Below, piece after piece: positions 24,962-34,400 of a stretch of 64,000 nt of DNA. Source of the DNA: Eubacterium sp. AF22-8LB (GTDB lineage: Bacteria; Bacillota_I; Bacilli_A; Erysipelotrichales; Erysipelotrichaceae); assembly GCF_003458715.1 (NCBI RefSeq), contig NZ_QRVI01000003.1:15629-79628 (forward strand), given 5' to 3'. The position numbers and the translations under genes are program-made. Below the pieces are notes generated by a model. The model was not told the DNA's origin and searched no databases. It was given only the letters and a program-made list of their open reading frames with translations. The first letter of the stretch is position 1; each line of letters opens with the position of its first letter.

Positions 24962-27900
24962 ATGCCTAGAGCAAAACAGTCTATGGATGGAAATACGGCT
25001 GCGGCTCACGTTGCGTATGCTTTTACAGACGTCGCTGCAATTTATCCTATTACTCCATCTAGTCCAATGGCAGACTCTATTGACCAATGGTCTGCAGCTG
25101 GACAAAAAAATATTTTTGGAAATCAAGTAGTTGTAAGTGAATTACAATCAGAAGCAGGTGCTGCTGGTGCTGTTCACGGATCATTAGCTGCTGGTGCATT
25201 GACTAATACATTCACTGCATCTCAAGGTTTATTATTGATGATTCCAAACATGTACAAGATCGCTGCTGAACAATTACCATGTGTATTCGATGTATCTGCA
25301 CGTACAGTTGCAACTCACGCATTGAACATCTTTGGTGATCACTCAGACGTTTATGCTTGTCGTCAAACAGGTTTCGCTATGTTATGTGAAACTAACCCAC
25401 AGGAAGTTATGGACTTATCTCCAGTAGCTCACTTAGCTGCTTTAGAAGGAAAAGTACCATTCATTAACTTCTTTGATGGATTCCGTACTTCTCACGAAAT
25501 TCAAAAAATCGAAAAATGGGACTATGAAGATTTAAAAGAAATGTGTCCAATGGAAGCTGTTGAAGAATTCCGTAAACACGCTTTAAATCCAGAACGTCCA
25601 ACTATGCGTGGTTCTCACGAAAATGGAGATATTTTCTTCCAGCACCGTGAAGCATGTAACACTGCATATGATGAATTACCTGCTGTAGTAGAAAAATACA
25701 TGGGTAAAATCAATGAAAAATTAGGAACAAACTATGACTTGTTCAACTACTATGGAGATCCTGAAGCTGATCGTGTAATCATCGCTATGGGTTCTATCAA
25801 TGACGTTGCTGAAGAAGTTATCGACTACTTAACTGCAAAAGGAGAAAAAGTTGGTTTAGTTAAGGTTCGTTTATATCGTCCTTGGTCAAGCAAACACTTA
25901 TTAAAAGTTCTTCCTAAGACAGCTAAGAAAGTTGCAGTACTTGACCGTACTAAAGAACCAGGTGCTCTAGCTGACCCATTATACTTAGATGTAGCTACAA
26001 CACTTCGCGAAGCAGGATTAAATGACATCACTCTTTGCGGTGGACGTTATGGTTTAGGATCTAAGGATACTCCACCTTCAAGTGTATTCGCTGTTTACAC
26101 TGAATTGTTAAAAGACGAACCAAAACCTCGTTTTACAATTGGTATCGTGGATGACGTAACAAACTTATCATTGCCAGAAGTTAAACCAGCTCCTAATACT
26201 TCAACTCCAGGAACTGTTGAATGTAAATTCTGGGGTCTTGGAGGAGACGGTACTGTAGGTGCTAACAAGAACTCTACTAAGATCATCGGTGACCACACTG
26301 ACAAATACATTCAGGCTTACTTCCAATATGACTCTAAGAAAACAGGTGGTATCACAATTTCTCACTTGCGTTTTGGAGACAAACCAATCCGTAGCCCATA
26401 CTACATTAACCAGGCTGACTTCGTAGCTTGTCACAACCCTTCATATGTAGTAAATGGATACAAGATGGTTCAAGACGTTAAACCTGGTGGTGTATTCATG
26501 ATCAACTGCCAATGGTCAGACGAAGAATTAGACAAACACATGCCTGCTGAATCTAAAAAATATATCGCAGACAACAATATTCAATTGTACACAATCAATG
26601 CCATTGATAAAGCTATCGAAATCGGTATGGGTAAACGTACAAACACAATCCTACAATCAGCATTCTTCAAATTAGCTAACATTATGCCAATTGATGAAGC
26701 TGTAGATTACATGAAAGCAGCTGCTAAGAAATCTTACTCTAAGAAGGGTGATGCAGTTGTAGAAATGAACTACAAAGCAATCGATGCTGGTGTAGGTGCA
26801 ACTCACAAAGTTGAAATCCCTGCATCTTGGGCTAACCCAGAAGCTGATGCTCCAAAACCTGAATTGTCAGGACGTCCTGCAACAGTTAAGATGGTTAAAG
26901 ACATCATGGAACCAGTTAACAAAATGGATGGAGATTCATTACCTGTATCTGCATTTACTGGAAACATCGATGGTCAATGGGAAACTGGTGCTAGTGCTTA
27001 CGAAAAACGTGGTACAGCTGTTACAGTTCCTGAATGGGATCCTGAAAAATGTATCCAATGTAACCAATGTGCATTCGTATGTTCTCACGCTACAATTCGT
27101 CCATTCTTATTGAGCGAAGAAGAAGTGAAAGCTGCTCCTGCACAAATCAAATTAGCTGATGTTAAACCAAAAGCTACAGAATTTAAATATACAATGAGCG
27201 TATCTCCATTAGATTGTATGGGATGTGGTGAATGTATCACTGTATGTCCAACTCAAGCTATCAAGATGGTACCTCAAGAATCTCAAGCTGAACAACAACC
27301 AGTATTCGATTACTTAGTAGCTAATGTTTCTAAGAAAGATTCTGGATTCGCTGATGATACTGTTAAGGGATCTCAATACAACCAGCCATTGTTAGAGTTC
27401 TCTGGATCATGTGCTGGATGTGCTGAAACATCTTATGCTCGTTTAATTACTCAATTATTCGGTGAACACATGTATGTATCAAATGCGACTGGATGTTCTT
27501 CAATTTGGGGTGGTCCAGCATCTGTATCTCCATATACAGTAAACAAAGACAGCTTACAAGGACCAGCATGGGCTAACTCATTGTTCGAAGACAATGCTGA
27601 ACACGGTTTCGGTATGCAATTAGGACAAAAAGTATTACGTGAACAAGCTATCGAAAAATTAGGCGCTATGAACGAAAGCGAAAAAGCAACTCCTGAATTC
27701 AAGGCTGCATTCGATAAGTTCATGGAAACTAAAGAAAATACTCGCACTAACACAGAAGCAACTAAGGCATTATTAGTAGAAGTAGAAAAAGCTGCTGAAG
27801 CTGGATGTCCAGATGCTAAGGCTGTATTAGACAAGAAAGAATACTTAGCTAAGAAATCTGTTTGGATCTTCGGTGGAGACGGATGGGCTTATGATATCGG

Positions 27901-28510
27901 ATTCGGTGGATTAGACCACGTTCTTGCATCAGGTGAAAACGTAAACGTTATGGTATTCGATACAGAAATGTATTCAAACACTGGTGGACAGGCTTCTAAA
28001 GCATCTAACATCGGTGAAGTTTGTCAGTTCGCTGCAGCTGGTAAAGAAATGAAGAAAAAATCTTTAGCAGAAATCGCAATGAGCTACGGATACGTTTATG
28101 TAGCACAAATCGCTCTTGGAGCTAACCCTGCACAAGCAGTTAAATGTATTGCTGAAGCAGAAGCTTATCCAGGACCATCTTTAATCATCGGTTATGCACC
28201 ATGTGAATTACACGGTATTGCTAAGGGTGGAATGAACCACTGTCAAGATGAAATGAAGAAAGCTGTTAAATCTGGATACTGGAACTTATTCTCATTTGAT
28301 CCAGCTAAGAAAGAAGCAGGAAAGAACCCATTCACATTAACTTCTAAAGAAGGAGATGGAACTTACCAAGACTTCTTACACAACGAATCTCGTTACACTC
28401 GTTTAGTGAAACCATTCCCTGAAAGAGCAGAAAAATTATTTGCTAAGTCAGAAGAAGTAGCTAAAGAACGTTACGAACACTTACAACGTTTAGTTGAACT
28501 TTACAAGTAA
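24962..28510 (+). CDS. nifJ: Pyruvate:ferredoxin (flavodoxin) oxidoreductase
   Basis: An 1182-residue homodimeric-type PFOR converting pyruvate and CoA to acetyl-CoA, CO2 and reduced ferredoxin. Domain order: pyruvate-binding domain I (AYAFTDVAAIYPITPSSPMAD), domains II/III, gamma domain (FWGLGGDGTVGANKNSTKII), two 4Fe-4S motifs (CIQCNQCAFVC and CMGCGECITVC), and the C-terminal TPP domain (SGSCAGCAETSYARL, GGDGWAYDIGFGGLDHV). Codon use is visibly biased (GCT, AAC, GAC, CGT) compared with neighbours, a sign of very high expression. A strong AGGAGG site lies upstream. TATAAT at 24917-24922 is the most likely -10. Confidence 0.97.
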   Translation: MPRAKQSMDGNTAAAHVAYAFTDVAAIYPITPSSPMADSIDQWSAAGQKNIFGNQVVVSELQSEAGAAGAVHGSLAAGALTNTFTASQGLLLMIPNMYKIAAEQLPCVFDVSARTVATHALNIFGDHSDVYACRQTGFAMLCETNPQEVMDLSPVAHLAALEGKVPFINFFDGFRTSHEIQKIEKWDYEDLKEMCPMEAVEEFRKHALNPERPTMRGSHENGDIFFQHREACNTAYDELPAVVEKYMGKINEKLGTNYDLFNYYGDPEADRVIIAMGSINDVAEEVIDYLTAKGEKVGLVKVRLYRPWSSKHLLKVLPKTAKKVAVLDRTKEPGALADPLYLDVATTLREAGLNDITLCGGRYGLGSKDTPPSSVFAVYTELLKDEPKPRFTIGIVDDVTNLSLPEVKPAPNTSTPGTVECKFWGLGGDGTVGANKNSTKIIGDHTDKYIQAYFQYDSKKTGGITISHLRFGDKPIRSPYYINQADFVACHNPSYVVNGYKMVQDVKPGGVFMINCQWSDEELDKHMPAESKKYIADNNIQLYTINAIDKAIEIGMGKRTNTILQSAFFKLANIMPIDEAVDYMKAAAKKSYSKKGDAVVEMNYKAIDAGVGATHKVEIPASWANPEADAPKPELSGRPATVKMVKDIMEPVNKMDGDSLPVSAFTGNIDGQWETGASAYEKRGTAVTVPEWDPEKCIQCNQCAFVCSHATIRPFLLSEEEVKAAPAQIKLADVKPKATEFKYTMSVSPLDCMGCGECITVCPTQAIKMVPQESQAEQQPVFDYLVANVSKKDSGFADDTVKGSQYNQPLLEFSGSCAGCAETSYARLITQLFGEHMYVSNATGCSSIWGGPASVSPYTVNKDSLQGPAWANSLFEDNAEHGFGMQLGQKVLREQAIEKLGAMNESEKATPEFKAAFDKFMETKENTRTNTEATKALLVEVEKAAEAGCPDAKAVLDKKEYLAKKSVWIFGGDGWAYDIGFGGLDHVLASGENVNVMVFDTEMYSNTGGQASKASNIGEVCQFAAAGKEMKKKSLAEIAMSYGYVYVAQIALGANPAQAVKCIAEAEAYPGPSLIIGYAPCELHGIAKGGMNHCQDEMKKAVKSGYWNLFSFDPAKKEAGKNPFTLTSKEGDGTYQDFLHNESRYTRLVKPFPERAEKLFAKSEEVAKERYEHLQRLVELYK

Positions 28511-28520
28511 GAAAATAAAT

Positions 28521-28552
28521 GAAGGAGCTGATTAATTTCAGCTTCTTTTTTT
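28521..28552 (+). terminator. Terminator of nifJ
   Basis: A hairpin around GAGCTGA/TCAGCTTC followed by a seven-T run. Confidence 0.8.
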
Positions 28553-28600
28553 GTGAAAAATTTTTAAATTCATTATAATAGTTTTAAGAGGTGTTTAATT

Positions 28601-29551
28601 ATGGAAAAAGGCAAATTAAATCGAATTACAGATGTAGAAGGTGTACTTGTCGGACATAAGACAATCTGTTCAAAAACGCATCAAACAGGTGTGACATTTA
28701 TTCGTACAGCTGAAGATGTATTTCATCAAAAGCTAGCTTGTGGATGTAGCATTCTAAATGGTTTTGGAAAGACGACTGGCTTACCACAAATTATGGAGTT
28801 GGGAACACTAGAAAGCTATATTTGTTTGACAAATACTTTAAATGTGGGTGTTGTTCAACAAGCCTTAGTCGATATCATGGTCAAAGAAAACGAAGATCTA
28901 ACGAGTGTGAATGTCGTTGTTGGAGAATGTAATGACGGTTATTTAAATGCGATTCGCGATTGTGTTGTTACAAAGGAAGATGTTTATGATGCCTATAGGG
29001 ATTGTAAAAAGGAGTTTGAACTCGGCAGTGTTGGAGCAGGGCGAGGCATGTCTTGTTTTGAAATGTCAGGTGGTATTGGATCAAGTTCAAGAGTTTTTGA
29101 AATTGATGGAAATACATATACTTTAGGTGTTTTGGTTTTATCAAATTTTGGTTTAAGAGAACAATATTTATTGGATAAAGTAGAGAGTAATGTTTTACCT
29201 TTAGAACAAGAAAAAGGTTCAATCATGATGATCATTGCGACTGATGCTCCATTAAGTGATCGTCAGCTTCATAGAGTTTGTAACAGAATGCCAGTTGGTT
29301 TAGCTTTAACAGGATCGCATATGGGCAATGGTTCAGGTGATATTGCGATTGCGTTTAGTACAGCAAATCGTTTTGGACCTGACGAAATTCATTCTTTAAC
29401 ACAAATCAATGACAATAAGATCAATGTTGTATTTGATGCAGCCATTGAATCTTGTAAAGAAGCTGTGCATTTATCGTTGATTGAAAATGAAGAAGTAACA
29501 GGTCAGTCTGGACATGTTCGTAAGTGTTTAAATCAAGTGAAGATTCAGTAG
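28601..29551 (+). CDS. P1 (DmpA-type) family peptidase
   Basis: 316 residues. GSVGAGRGMSCFEMSGGIGSSSR and GVLVLSNFG are the core motifs of the DmpA/BapA family, N-terminal nucleophile aminopeptidases that cleave themselves into two chains, and GSHMGNGSGDIAIAFST follows near the C-terminus. Family members release N-terminal D- or beta-amino acids or small residues; the substrate here is unknown. There is no signal peptide. It stands alone, with GAGGTG 11 bases before the start. The stop codon lies within the loop region of the terminator hairpin. Confidence 0.88.
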   Translation: MEKGKLNRITDVEGVLVGHKTICSKTHQTGVTFIRTAEDVFHQKLACGCSILNGFGKTTGLPQIMELGTLESYICLTNTLNVGVVQQALVDIMVKENEDLTSVNVVVGECNDGYLNAIRDCVVTKEDVYDAYRDCKKEFELGSVGAGRGMSCFEMSGGIGSSSRVFEIDGNTYTLGVLVLSNFGLREQYLLDKVESNVLPLEQEKGSIMMIIATDAPLSDRQLHRVCNRMPVGLALTGSHMGNGSGDIAIAFSTANRFGPDEIHSLTQINDNKINVVFDAAIESCKEAVHLSLIENEEVTGQSGHVRKCLNQVKIQ

Positions 29552-29567
29552 TCGAATCTTCACTTTT
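29537..29567 (+). terminator. Terminator overlapping the end of the P1 peptidase gene
   Basis: A perfect 10-bp stem GTGAAGATTC/GAATCTTCAC (29537-29546, 29554-29563) then TTTT; the TAG stop lies in the loop. Confidence 0.8.
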
Positions 29568-29592
29568 GTGTTATATTTCATCTGGTGATTAT

Positions 29593-30270
29593 ATGAAGAA
29601 ATTAATGTTTGATTGTGATGATACACTTTATGATTTATCTTGGCCATTTCGCAAGTGTATGGAAGAATTCCTTTCGGATGTAGATGTGGATATGGATTTA
29701 TTTTATGCGGATTATCGTAAGTTTGGGGATTTGATTTTTGATCAGCTTCAACAAGGAAAGATTACGATTGATGAATCTGGCGTTTATCGTATTGAAAAGG
29801 CTTGTGAAAAGTATGGGATTGAATTGAGTCATGAAAGTGCTGTAGAGTTTCAGTCTCGCTATAAATATTATCAGCATCATATTGAAATGGATGCACCATT
29901 GATTGATTATTTTTCAAATTGTGAAGATGAACTTGCGATTTTGACAAATGGAGAGGACGCGCATCAAAGAATGAAATTAGAAGTGCTTCATGTCTTTGAT
30001 TATTTTAAACCTGAAAATGTATTTACGAGTGGTCAAATTGGTGTCGCAAAACCGGATGTGAAGGCATTTAAAAAGTGTATGGATGCAATGCAGGAAGATA
30101 TTACTGAATGGTATTATGTGGGTGATAACTATATCAATGATATGCAGGGGGCTAAAAGTGCAGGCATGAAGACGATTCATTTTAATCGTCATCATCAGGC
30201 AAGTGGTCCTTGTGCAGATCATGTGGTATATTCGGCTGAAGAATTGGTTGAATTGATAAAAAAAGACTAG
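29593..30270 (+). CDS. HAD family hydrolase (pyrimidine 5'-nucleotidase-like)
   Basis: 225 residues with all four HAD motifs: DCDDTLYDLS (I), LTNGE (II), KPDVKAFKK (III) and YVGDNYINDMQGAKSAG (IV). The opening FDCDDTLYDLSWPF recalls the SDT1/YjjG pyrimidine nucleotidase branch, so nucleoside monophosphates are a plausible substrate. ATG 29593 is chosen because the family begins at this point; the open frame extends 23 codons upstream through the preceding terminator. It is preceded only by a weak GGTGAT site. Confidence 0.85.
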   Translation: MKKLMFDCDDTLYDLSWPFRKCMEEFLSDVDVDMDLFYADYRKFGDLIFDQLQQGKITIDESGVYRIEKACEKYGIELSHESAVEFQSRYKYYQHHIEMDAPLIDYFSNCEDELAILTNGEDAHQRMKLEVLHVFDYFKPENVFTSGQIGVAKPDVKAFKKCMDAMQEDITEWYYVGDNYINDMQGAKSAGMKTIHFNRHHQASGPCADHVVYSAEELVELIKKD

Positions 30271-30287
30271 ATTGAACTAGCCTTGTT

Positions 30288-30315
30288 AAGAATGTCGTAA
30301 TGGCATTCTTTTTTT
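30288..30315 (+). terminator. Terminator after HAD hydrolase gene
   Basis: AAGAATG/CATTCTT stem (30288-30294, 30304-30310) merging into seven T. Confidence 0.75.
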
Positions 30316-30417
30316 CTACAATTCTTCCTCACCAATGATTTCATCCGATCATATTTCTTCTTGCTCTGTGGGTTCATTGTAATCTTCAAATCTCTTATTA
30401 AGTGTTTGTTTGTTCAT
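30316..30417 (-). pseudogene. Possible antitoxin C-terminal remnant
   Basis: A 34-codon frame on the minus strand reads MNKQTLNKRFEDYNEPTEQE, then an in-frame TGA, then SDEIIGEEEL. The pattern FEDY...EE...G.E resembles the acidic toxin-binding tail of MazE/AbrB-type antitoxins. No toxin gene lies beside it. The resemblance is weak and short. Confidence 0.2.
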
Positions 30418-30534
30418 ATAGTATCTTCTAATATAAGTATATATGAAATTAAGTCCGATTTAAATAGGAGGTTAAGTAGGCATAAAATCACATTTGTGGT
30501 AAAATAAATCTGTATGTTTTGATAAGGAGTAATT

Positions 30535-31398
30535 ATGTTTATAACAACAATTCATTCTATTGATTCATTAGAAAAATTAAAAAGGGCAAAGGCCGATGCT
30601 GTAATTATTGGAGTTGAACATTATTCGATTCGTTCAAGTATTACGGTAAAAAAAGAGGATTTACAGTTTTGGAAGAAGAAGTGTAATAAGTTGGGCCTAA
30701 AACTATATATTAACTTTTTAAGACTTTGTATGGATGAAGATCTATCGGGTGTACGTGAATATTTTACTATTTTTAAGGATATAGATGTGGATGGTATTTA
30801 CTATGCGGATGAAGGTCTATATTATGAGGCAAAACAATTGGGTATTGAATCGAAATTGATTTATCAACCCGAAACATTAGTGGCTTCAAGTGCAGATGTT
30901 GATTTCTATATGTCTTTAGGCATTCAGTCTGTATCTTTAGCGCATGAATTGAGTCTTGAAGAAGTGGTAAGTATTGGAAAGCATAATCCGAACATTGAAA
31001 TCTTAGTACATGGGTATTTCTCAATTCTATATTCGAGAAGACCTTTGGTCACTAACTATTTAGAGGCTGTAAACAAGCCGGTTTGTTCACTACCGTGTCA
31101 TTATGACTTGATTGAACAAACACGTGAGCAGCGTATGCCAATCGTACAAGATGAAACAGGTACACATATCTTTAGTGAAATGCCTATCAACTCTTTACAA
31201 GAGATGTGGGATTTTACGGATGTTGGAATGCACCGCTTCCGTATTGATTCTTTATTCTTTGATGATGATTGGACCGTAGAAATCTTAGATTTATATGATC
31301 TAGCGTTACAAGGGATTAAGATCACGGATGATGAATCTACAAATCGTTGGTATTTAGAAGAGACAATTAAGAAAAAGGAGGAGCAAGTAAATGAATAA
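30535..31398 (+). CDS. Peptidase U32 family protein, tRNA hydroxylation factor-like (first of pair)
   Basis: A 287-residue U32-fold protein (ADAVIIGVEHYSIRSSI, IDVDGIYYADEGL, EILVHGYFSILYSRRPLV, NKPVCSLPCHYDL). Firmicutes carry two adjacent U32 genes (yrrN/yrrO in Bacillus) whose products support 5-hydroxyuridine formation in tRNA wobble positions. The older collagenase label is not supported. This shorter member overlaps its partner by 8 bases. A TG-extended TAAAAT upstream and AAGGAG before the ATG provide expression signals. Confidence 0.85.
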   Translation: MFITTIHSIDSLEKLKRAKADAVIIGVEHYSIRSSITVKKEDLQFWKKKCNKLGLKLYINFLRLCMDEDLSGVREYFTIFKDIDVDGIYYADEGLYYEAKQLGIESKLIYQPETLVASSADVDFYMSLGIQSVSLAHELSLEEVVSIGKHNPNIEILVHGYFSILYSRRPLVTNYLEAVNKPVCSLPCHYDLIEQTREQRMPIVQDETGTHIFSEMPINSLQEMWDFTDVGMHRFRIDSLFFDDDWTVEILDLYDLALQGIKITDDESTNRWYLEETIKKKEEQVNE

Positions 31399-32593
31399 GA
31401 TTGAATTATTAGCTCCTGCTGGAAATTTAGAAAAGGCAAAGATTGCGATTTTATATGGTGCAGATGCCGTATATATTGGTGGAAAGCAATTTAGTTTACG
31501 TTCTCGTGCTAGTAACTTTTCCATTGATGAAATTGCTGAACTAGTTCAGTTTGCGAATGCACACAATTCTCATGTGCATGTAACTGTCAATATGCTTCCG
31601 CATGAGTCGGATTTAGATGGAATTGAAGACTATTTAAAAACGTTAGATTCGATTGGTGTACATGCGATTATTGTGGCAAGCCCATCGATTATGATGTTGG
31701 CAAAAAAGCTTGGATGTAAGTTTGAAGTGCATGTATCTACGCAGCATTCTTCAACCAATTCGAGTGCTGCAAGATTCTGGAAAGAAAAGGGTATGGATCG
31801 TGTCGTATTGGCTAGAGAATGTCAAATAGATGATATTCGTTCGATTTGTGAAGAGAATATTCTTCCAATTGAAGTCTTTATTCACGGAGGTATGTGTATT
31901 TCATTTTCAGGACGTTGTGTATTGAGTAATCATATGACGCTTCGTGATGCGAATCGTGGTGGATGTGCACAAAGCTGTCGTTGGAAATATCATTTAATGG
32001 AGGGCGAAACTGAATTAAGTGATCCGACAAATTTATTCTCCATGTCTTCAAAGGATCTACAGGCCGTAGATTATATTGAAGATTTCATTCATATGGGAGT
32101 AGCCTCATTGAAGATAGAGGGCCGTATGAAGAGCGCTTATTATTTAGCTACGGTGGTATCAAGTTATCGTATGTTGATTGACTATATATATGAGCATGGG
32201 CATGCGGACGTTAAAATTATTGAGCGTGTGAAAAAGGAAATCGCAAAGGCCGAAAATCGACCGACAGGACCGGGCTTCTATAATGGTCTTCCTGGATATA
32301 AGGTGCAGTTGTATCAAGATCATGATGAAACAGTGACACAGGAATATGTGGCCATTGTGCAGGATTATGATGCTGAAAGTCAAATTGCGACTTTACAGGT
32401 GAAGAATCATTTTATGCCAAATCAAGATTTAGAAATATTTGGACCACACATTCCAAGTACGATCGTACATGTAGATGATGTATATGATAGTGAAGAGAAT
32501 GTGTTAGAGGTATGTAATAAGCCAATGCAGATTGTGCATACAAAATGGTCTGGGCCTATAGAAATAGATGCGATGATTCGTAAGATAAGATAG
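31391..32593 (+). CDS. Peptidase U32 family protein, tRNA hydroxylation factor-like (second of pair)
   Basis: A 400-residue U32 protein with the full signature: ELLAPAGNLEKAKIAILYGADAVYIGG, EVFIHGGMCISFSGRCVLSNHM, NRGGCAQSCRWKYHL and SLKIEGRMKSAYYLATVVSSYR. The conserved cysteines (near 171, 179, 194 and 198) are consistent with an Fe-S or redox role reported for TrhP-type enzymes acting on tRNA U34. AGGAG precedes the start inside the end of the previous gene, so the two are translated together. proS follows 18 bases later. Confidence 0.9.
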   Translation: MNKIELLAPAGNLEKAKIAILYGADAVYIGGKQFSLRSRASNFSIDEIAELVQFANAHNSHVHVTVNMLPHESDLDGIEDYLKTLDSIGVHAIIVASPSIMMLAKKLGCKFEVHVSTQHSSTNSSAARFWKEKGMDRVVLARECQIDDIRSICEENILPIEVFIHGGMCISFSGRCVLSNHMTLRDANRGGCAQSCRWKYHLMEGETELSDPTNLFSMSSKDLQAVDYIEDFIHMGVASLKIEGRMKSAYYLATVVSSYRMLIDYIYEHGHADVKIIERVKKEIAKAENRPTGPGFYNGLPGYKVQLYQDHDETVTQEYVAIVQDYDAESQIATLQVKNHFMPNQDLEIFGPHIPSTIVHVDDVYDSEENVLEVCNKPMQIVHTKWSGPIEIDAMIRKIR

Positions 32594-32611
32594 CAGGAGA
32601 GGTAAGTAAAG

Positions 32612-34306
32612 ATGAAATTAAGTCAAAGTTTCTTTTATACATTAAGAGAAAATGCGAAAGATGAAGATAGCGTATCAAGTAATTTATTGGTGCGTGCAGG
32701 AATGATCAAAAAATGTTCAAATGGAATTTATATGATCATGCCTATGGGAAAGAAGGTTCTTTCTAAAGTAGAAAATATTATTCGTGAAGAAATGGATGCG
32801 AAAGATGCACAAGAATTGTTGATGCCTGCATTGATTCCAGAAGATGTATATGTACAATCTGGTCGTCGTGAAGCTTTTGGATCAAACATGTTTTCATTGA
32901 GTGATCGTTACAATAAGCGATATGTTTTGGGCCCAACACATGAAGAATTATTTGCGGTCGCAAGTAGTATGGATGGAAAATCTTACAAGGATTTCCCTTA
33001 TAACTTGTATCAAATTCAGACAAAATATCGTGATGAAACACGTCCTCGTTATGGCTTGATTCGTGTTCGTGAATTTATTATGAAGGATGCGTATACATTT
33101 GATGTGGATGAAGCTGGATTAGATGTTGCCTACAACAAAATGTATGATGCGTATTGCCGTATCATGGATCGTTTAGGCTTGGAATATAAGATCGTTAAAG
33201 CGGATACTGGAGCTATGGGTGGTTTATTATCAGAAGAATATCAGGCTCTATCAAGTATTGGTGAAGACGTTGTTGTTGGATGTGAAGGTTGTGACTATTC
33301 TAGTAATCTAGAAATCACAGAAGTAGTAGACACAATGGAAGATTCTTGCGAAGAAGAATTAGCTATGGAAGTTGTTGATACGCCAAACGCAAAAACAATT
33401 GAAGAGGTGGCTGCTTTCTTTGGTAAAAAGGAAAGTGACTTTGTCAAAACATTACTATATAACGTGGATGGAAAGGTCATCGCATTCTGTATTCCTGGGG
33501 ATCGTGAATTAAATGAAACAAAGGCATTGAAATTATTAGGTGCAAATGAAATGGAAATGGCAAGTTTTGAAGAAGTTGAAAAGGTAACACATGCTCGTGT
33601 TGGTTTTGCAGGTCCAGTTGGTATTGACTGCCCAGTATATATGGATCGTCAAATCAAACATATGAAAAACTTCATTGTAGGTGCTAACCAGTCGGATCGT
33701 CACATTAAGAATGTAAACTGTAAAGATTTTGAGCCTGTTGAAGTGGCAGATCTTTGTCAGGTTAAAGAAGGGGATATTTGTCCTAAGTGTGGTAAGAAGT
33801 TAACTTTCCAACATGGTATTGAAGTTGGTAACTTATTTAAATTGGGTACAAAATATTCTAAGAGTATGAATCTATACTATACAGATGCCAATAACCAGTT
33901 ACAGCCAGTTTGGATGGGAAGCTATGGTATTGGTTTAGAAAGATGTATGGCTGCTGTTGCGGATCAGCATCATGATGATTTTGGTATTAAATGGCCAGTT
34001 GAAATTGCTCCATTTAGACTTGCGATCGTTCCTGTATCATTAAAGGATGAAGAACAAGTCAAGATTGCGAATGATCTATATGAATATTGTAAAGAACACA
34101 AATTCGAAGTTATTTTAGATGATCGTAATGAGCGTCCAGGTGTTAAATTTAAGGATATGGAATTAATTGGTGTTCCTTATCGTATTACTGTAGGTCGTGG
34201 TGTAAAAGAAGGCAAGCTTGAGTGGACAGATCGTTATACGGGTGAAAAGAGTGAAATTGCGATTGAGGATGTTTATTCTGAAATCGAAAAAGTTTTTGCC
34301 ATGTAA
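32612..34306 (+). CDS. proS: Prolyl-tRNA synthetase
   Basis: 564 residues, bacterial-type ProRS. Class II motifs: motif 1 around EMDAKDAQELLMPALIPE, motif 2 FPYNLYQIQTKYRDETRPRYGLIRVREF and motif 3 GSYGIGLERCMAAV. An INS/YbaK-type editing insertion lies between about 230 and 400 (EEVAAFFGKKESDFVKTLLY, GANQSDRHIKNVN). The C-terminal anticodon-binding domain carries RPGVKFKDMELIGVPYRI. It charges tRNA-Pro and removes mischarged Ala. AGGAGAGG lies upstream. It probably shares a transcript with the U32 pair; no T-box leader is visible. Confidence 0.97.
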   Translation: MKLSQSFFYTLRENAKDEDSVSSNLLVRAGMIKKCSNGIYMIMPMGKKVLSKVENIIREEMDAKDAQELLMPALIPEDVYVQSGRREAFGSNMFSLSDRYNKRYVLGPTHEELFAVASSMDGKSYKDFPYNLYQIQTKYRDETRPRYGLIRVREFIMKDAYTFDVDEAGLDVAYNKMYDAYCRIMDRLGLEYKIVKADTGAMGGLLSEEYQALSSIGEDVVVGCEGCDYSSNLEITEVVDTMEDSCEEELAMEVVDTPNAKTIEEVAAFFGKKESDFVKTLLYNVDGKVIAFCIPGDRELNETKALKLLGANEMEMASFEEVEKVTHARVGFAGPVGIDCPVYMDRQIKHMKNFIVGANQSDRHIKNVNCKDFEPVEVADLCQVKEGDICPKCGKKLTFQHGIEVGNLFKLGTKYSKSMNLYYTDANNQLQPVWMGSYGIGLERCMAAVADQHHDDFGIKWPVEIAPFRLAIVPVSLKDEEQVKIANDLYEYCKEHKFEVILDDRNERPGVKFKDMELIGVPYRITVGRGVKEGKLEWTDRYTGEKSEIAIEDVYSEIEKVFAM

Positions 34307-34347
34307 ACGCTTGTGCTTGAAATATAAACAAAAAATTTAGTTTCACA

Positions 34348-34376
34348 TTTACTTTCATTAGGTTTTCATGTATATT
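34348..34376 (+). promoter_or_regulatory. Promoter of the P-loop protein gene
   Basis: TTTACT (34348-34353), a 17-base spacer and TATATT (34371-34376), 25 bases before the ATG. Confidence 0.6.
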
Positions 34377-34400
34377 AGTCGTAGTTAAAGGAGTGTAATT

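Noticed and set aside
30535..32593. Collagenase label for the U32 pair
   Set aside because: The current family knowledge and the paired genes favour tRNA modification; no secretion signal is present.
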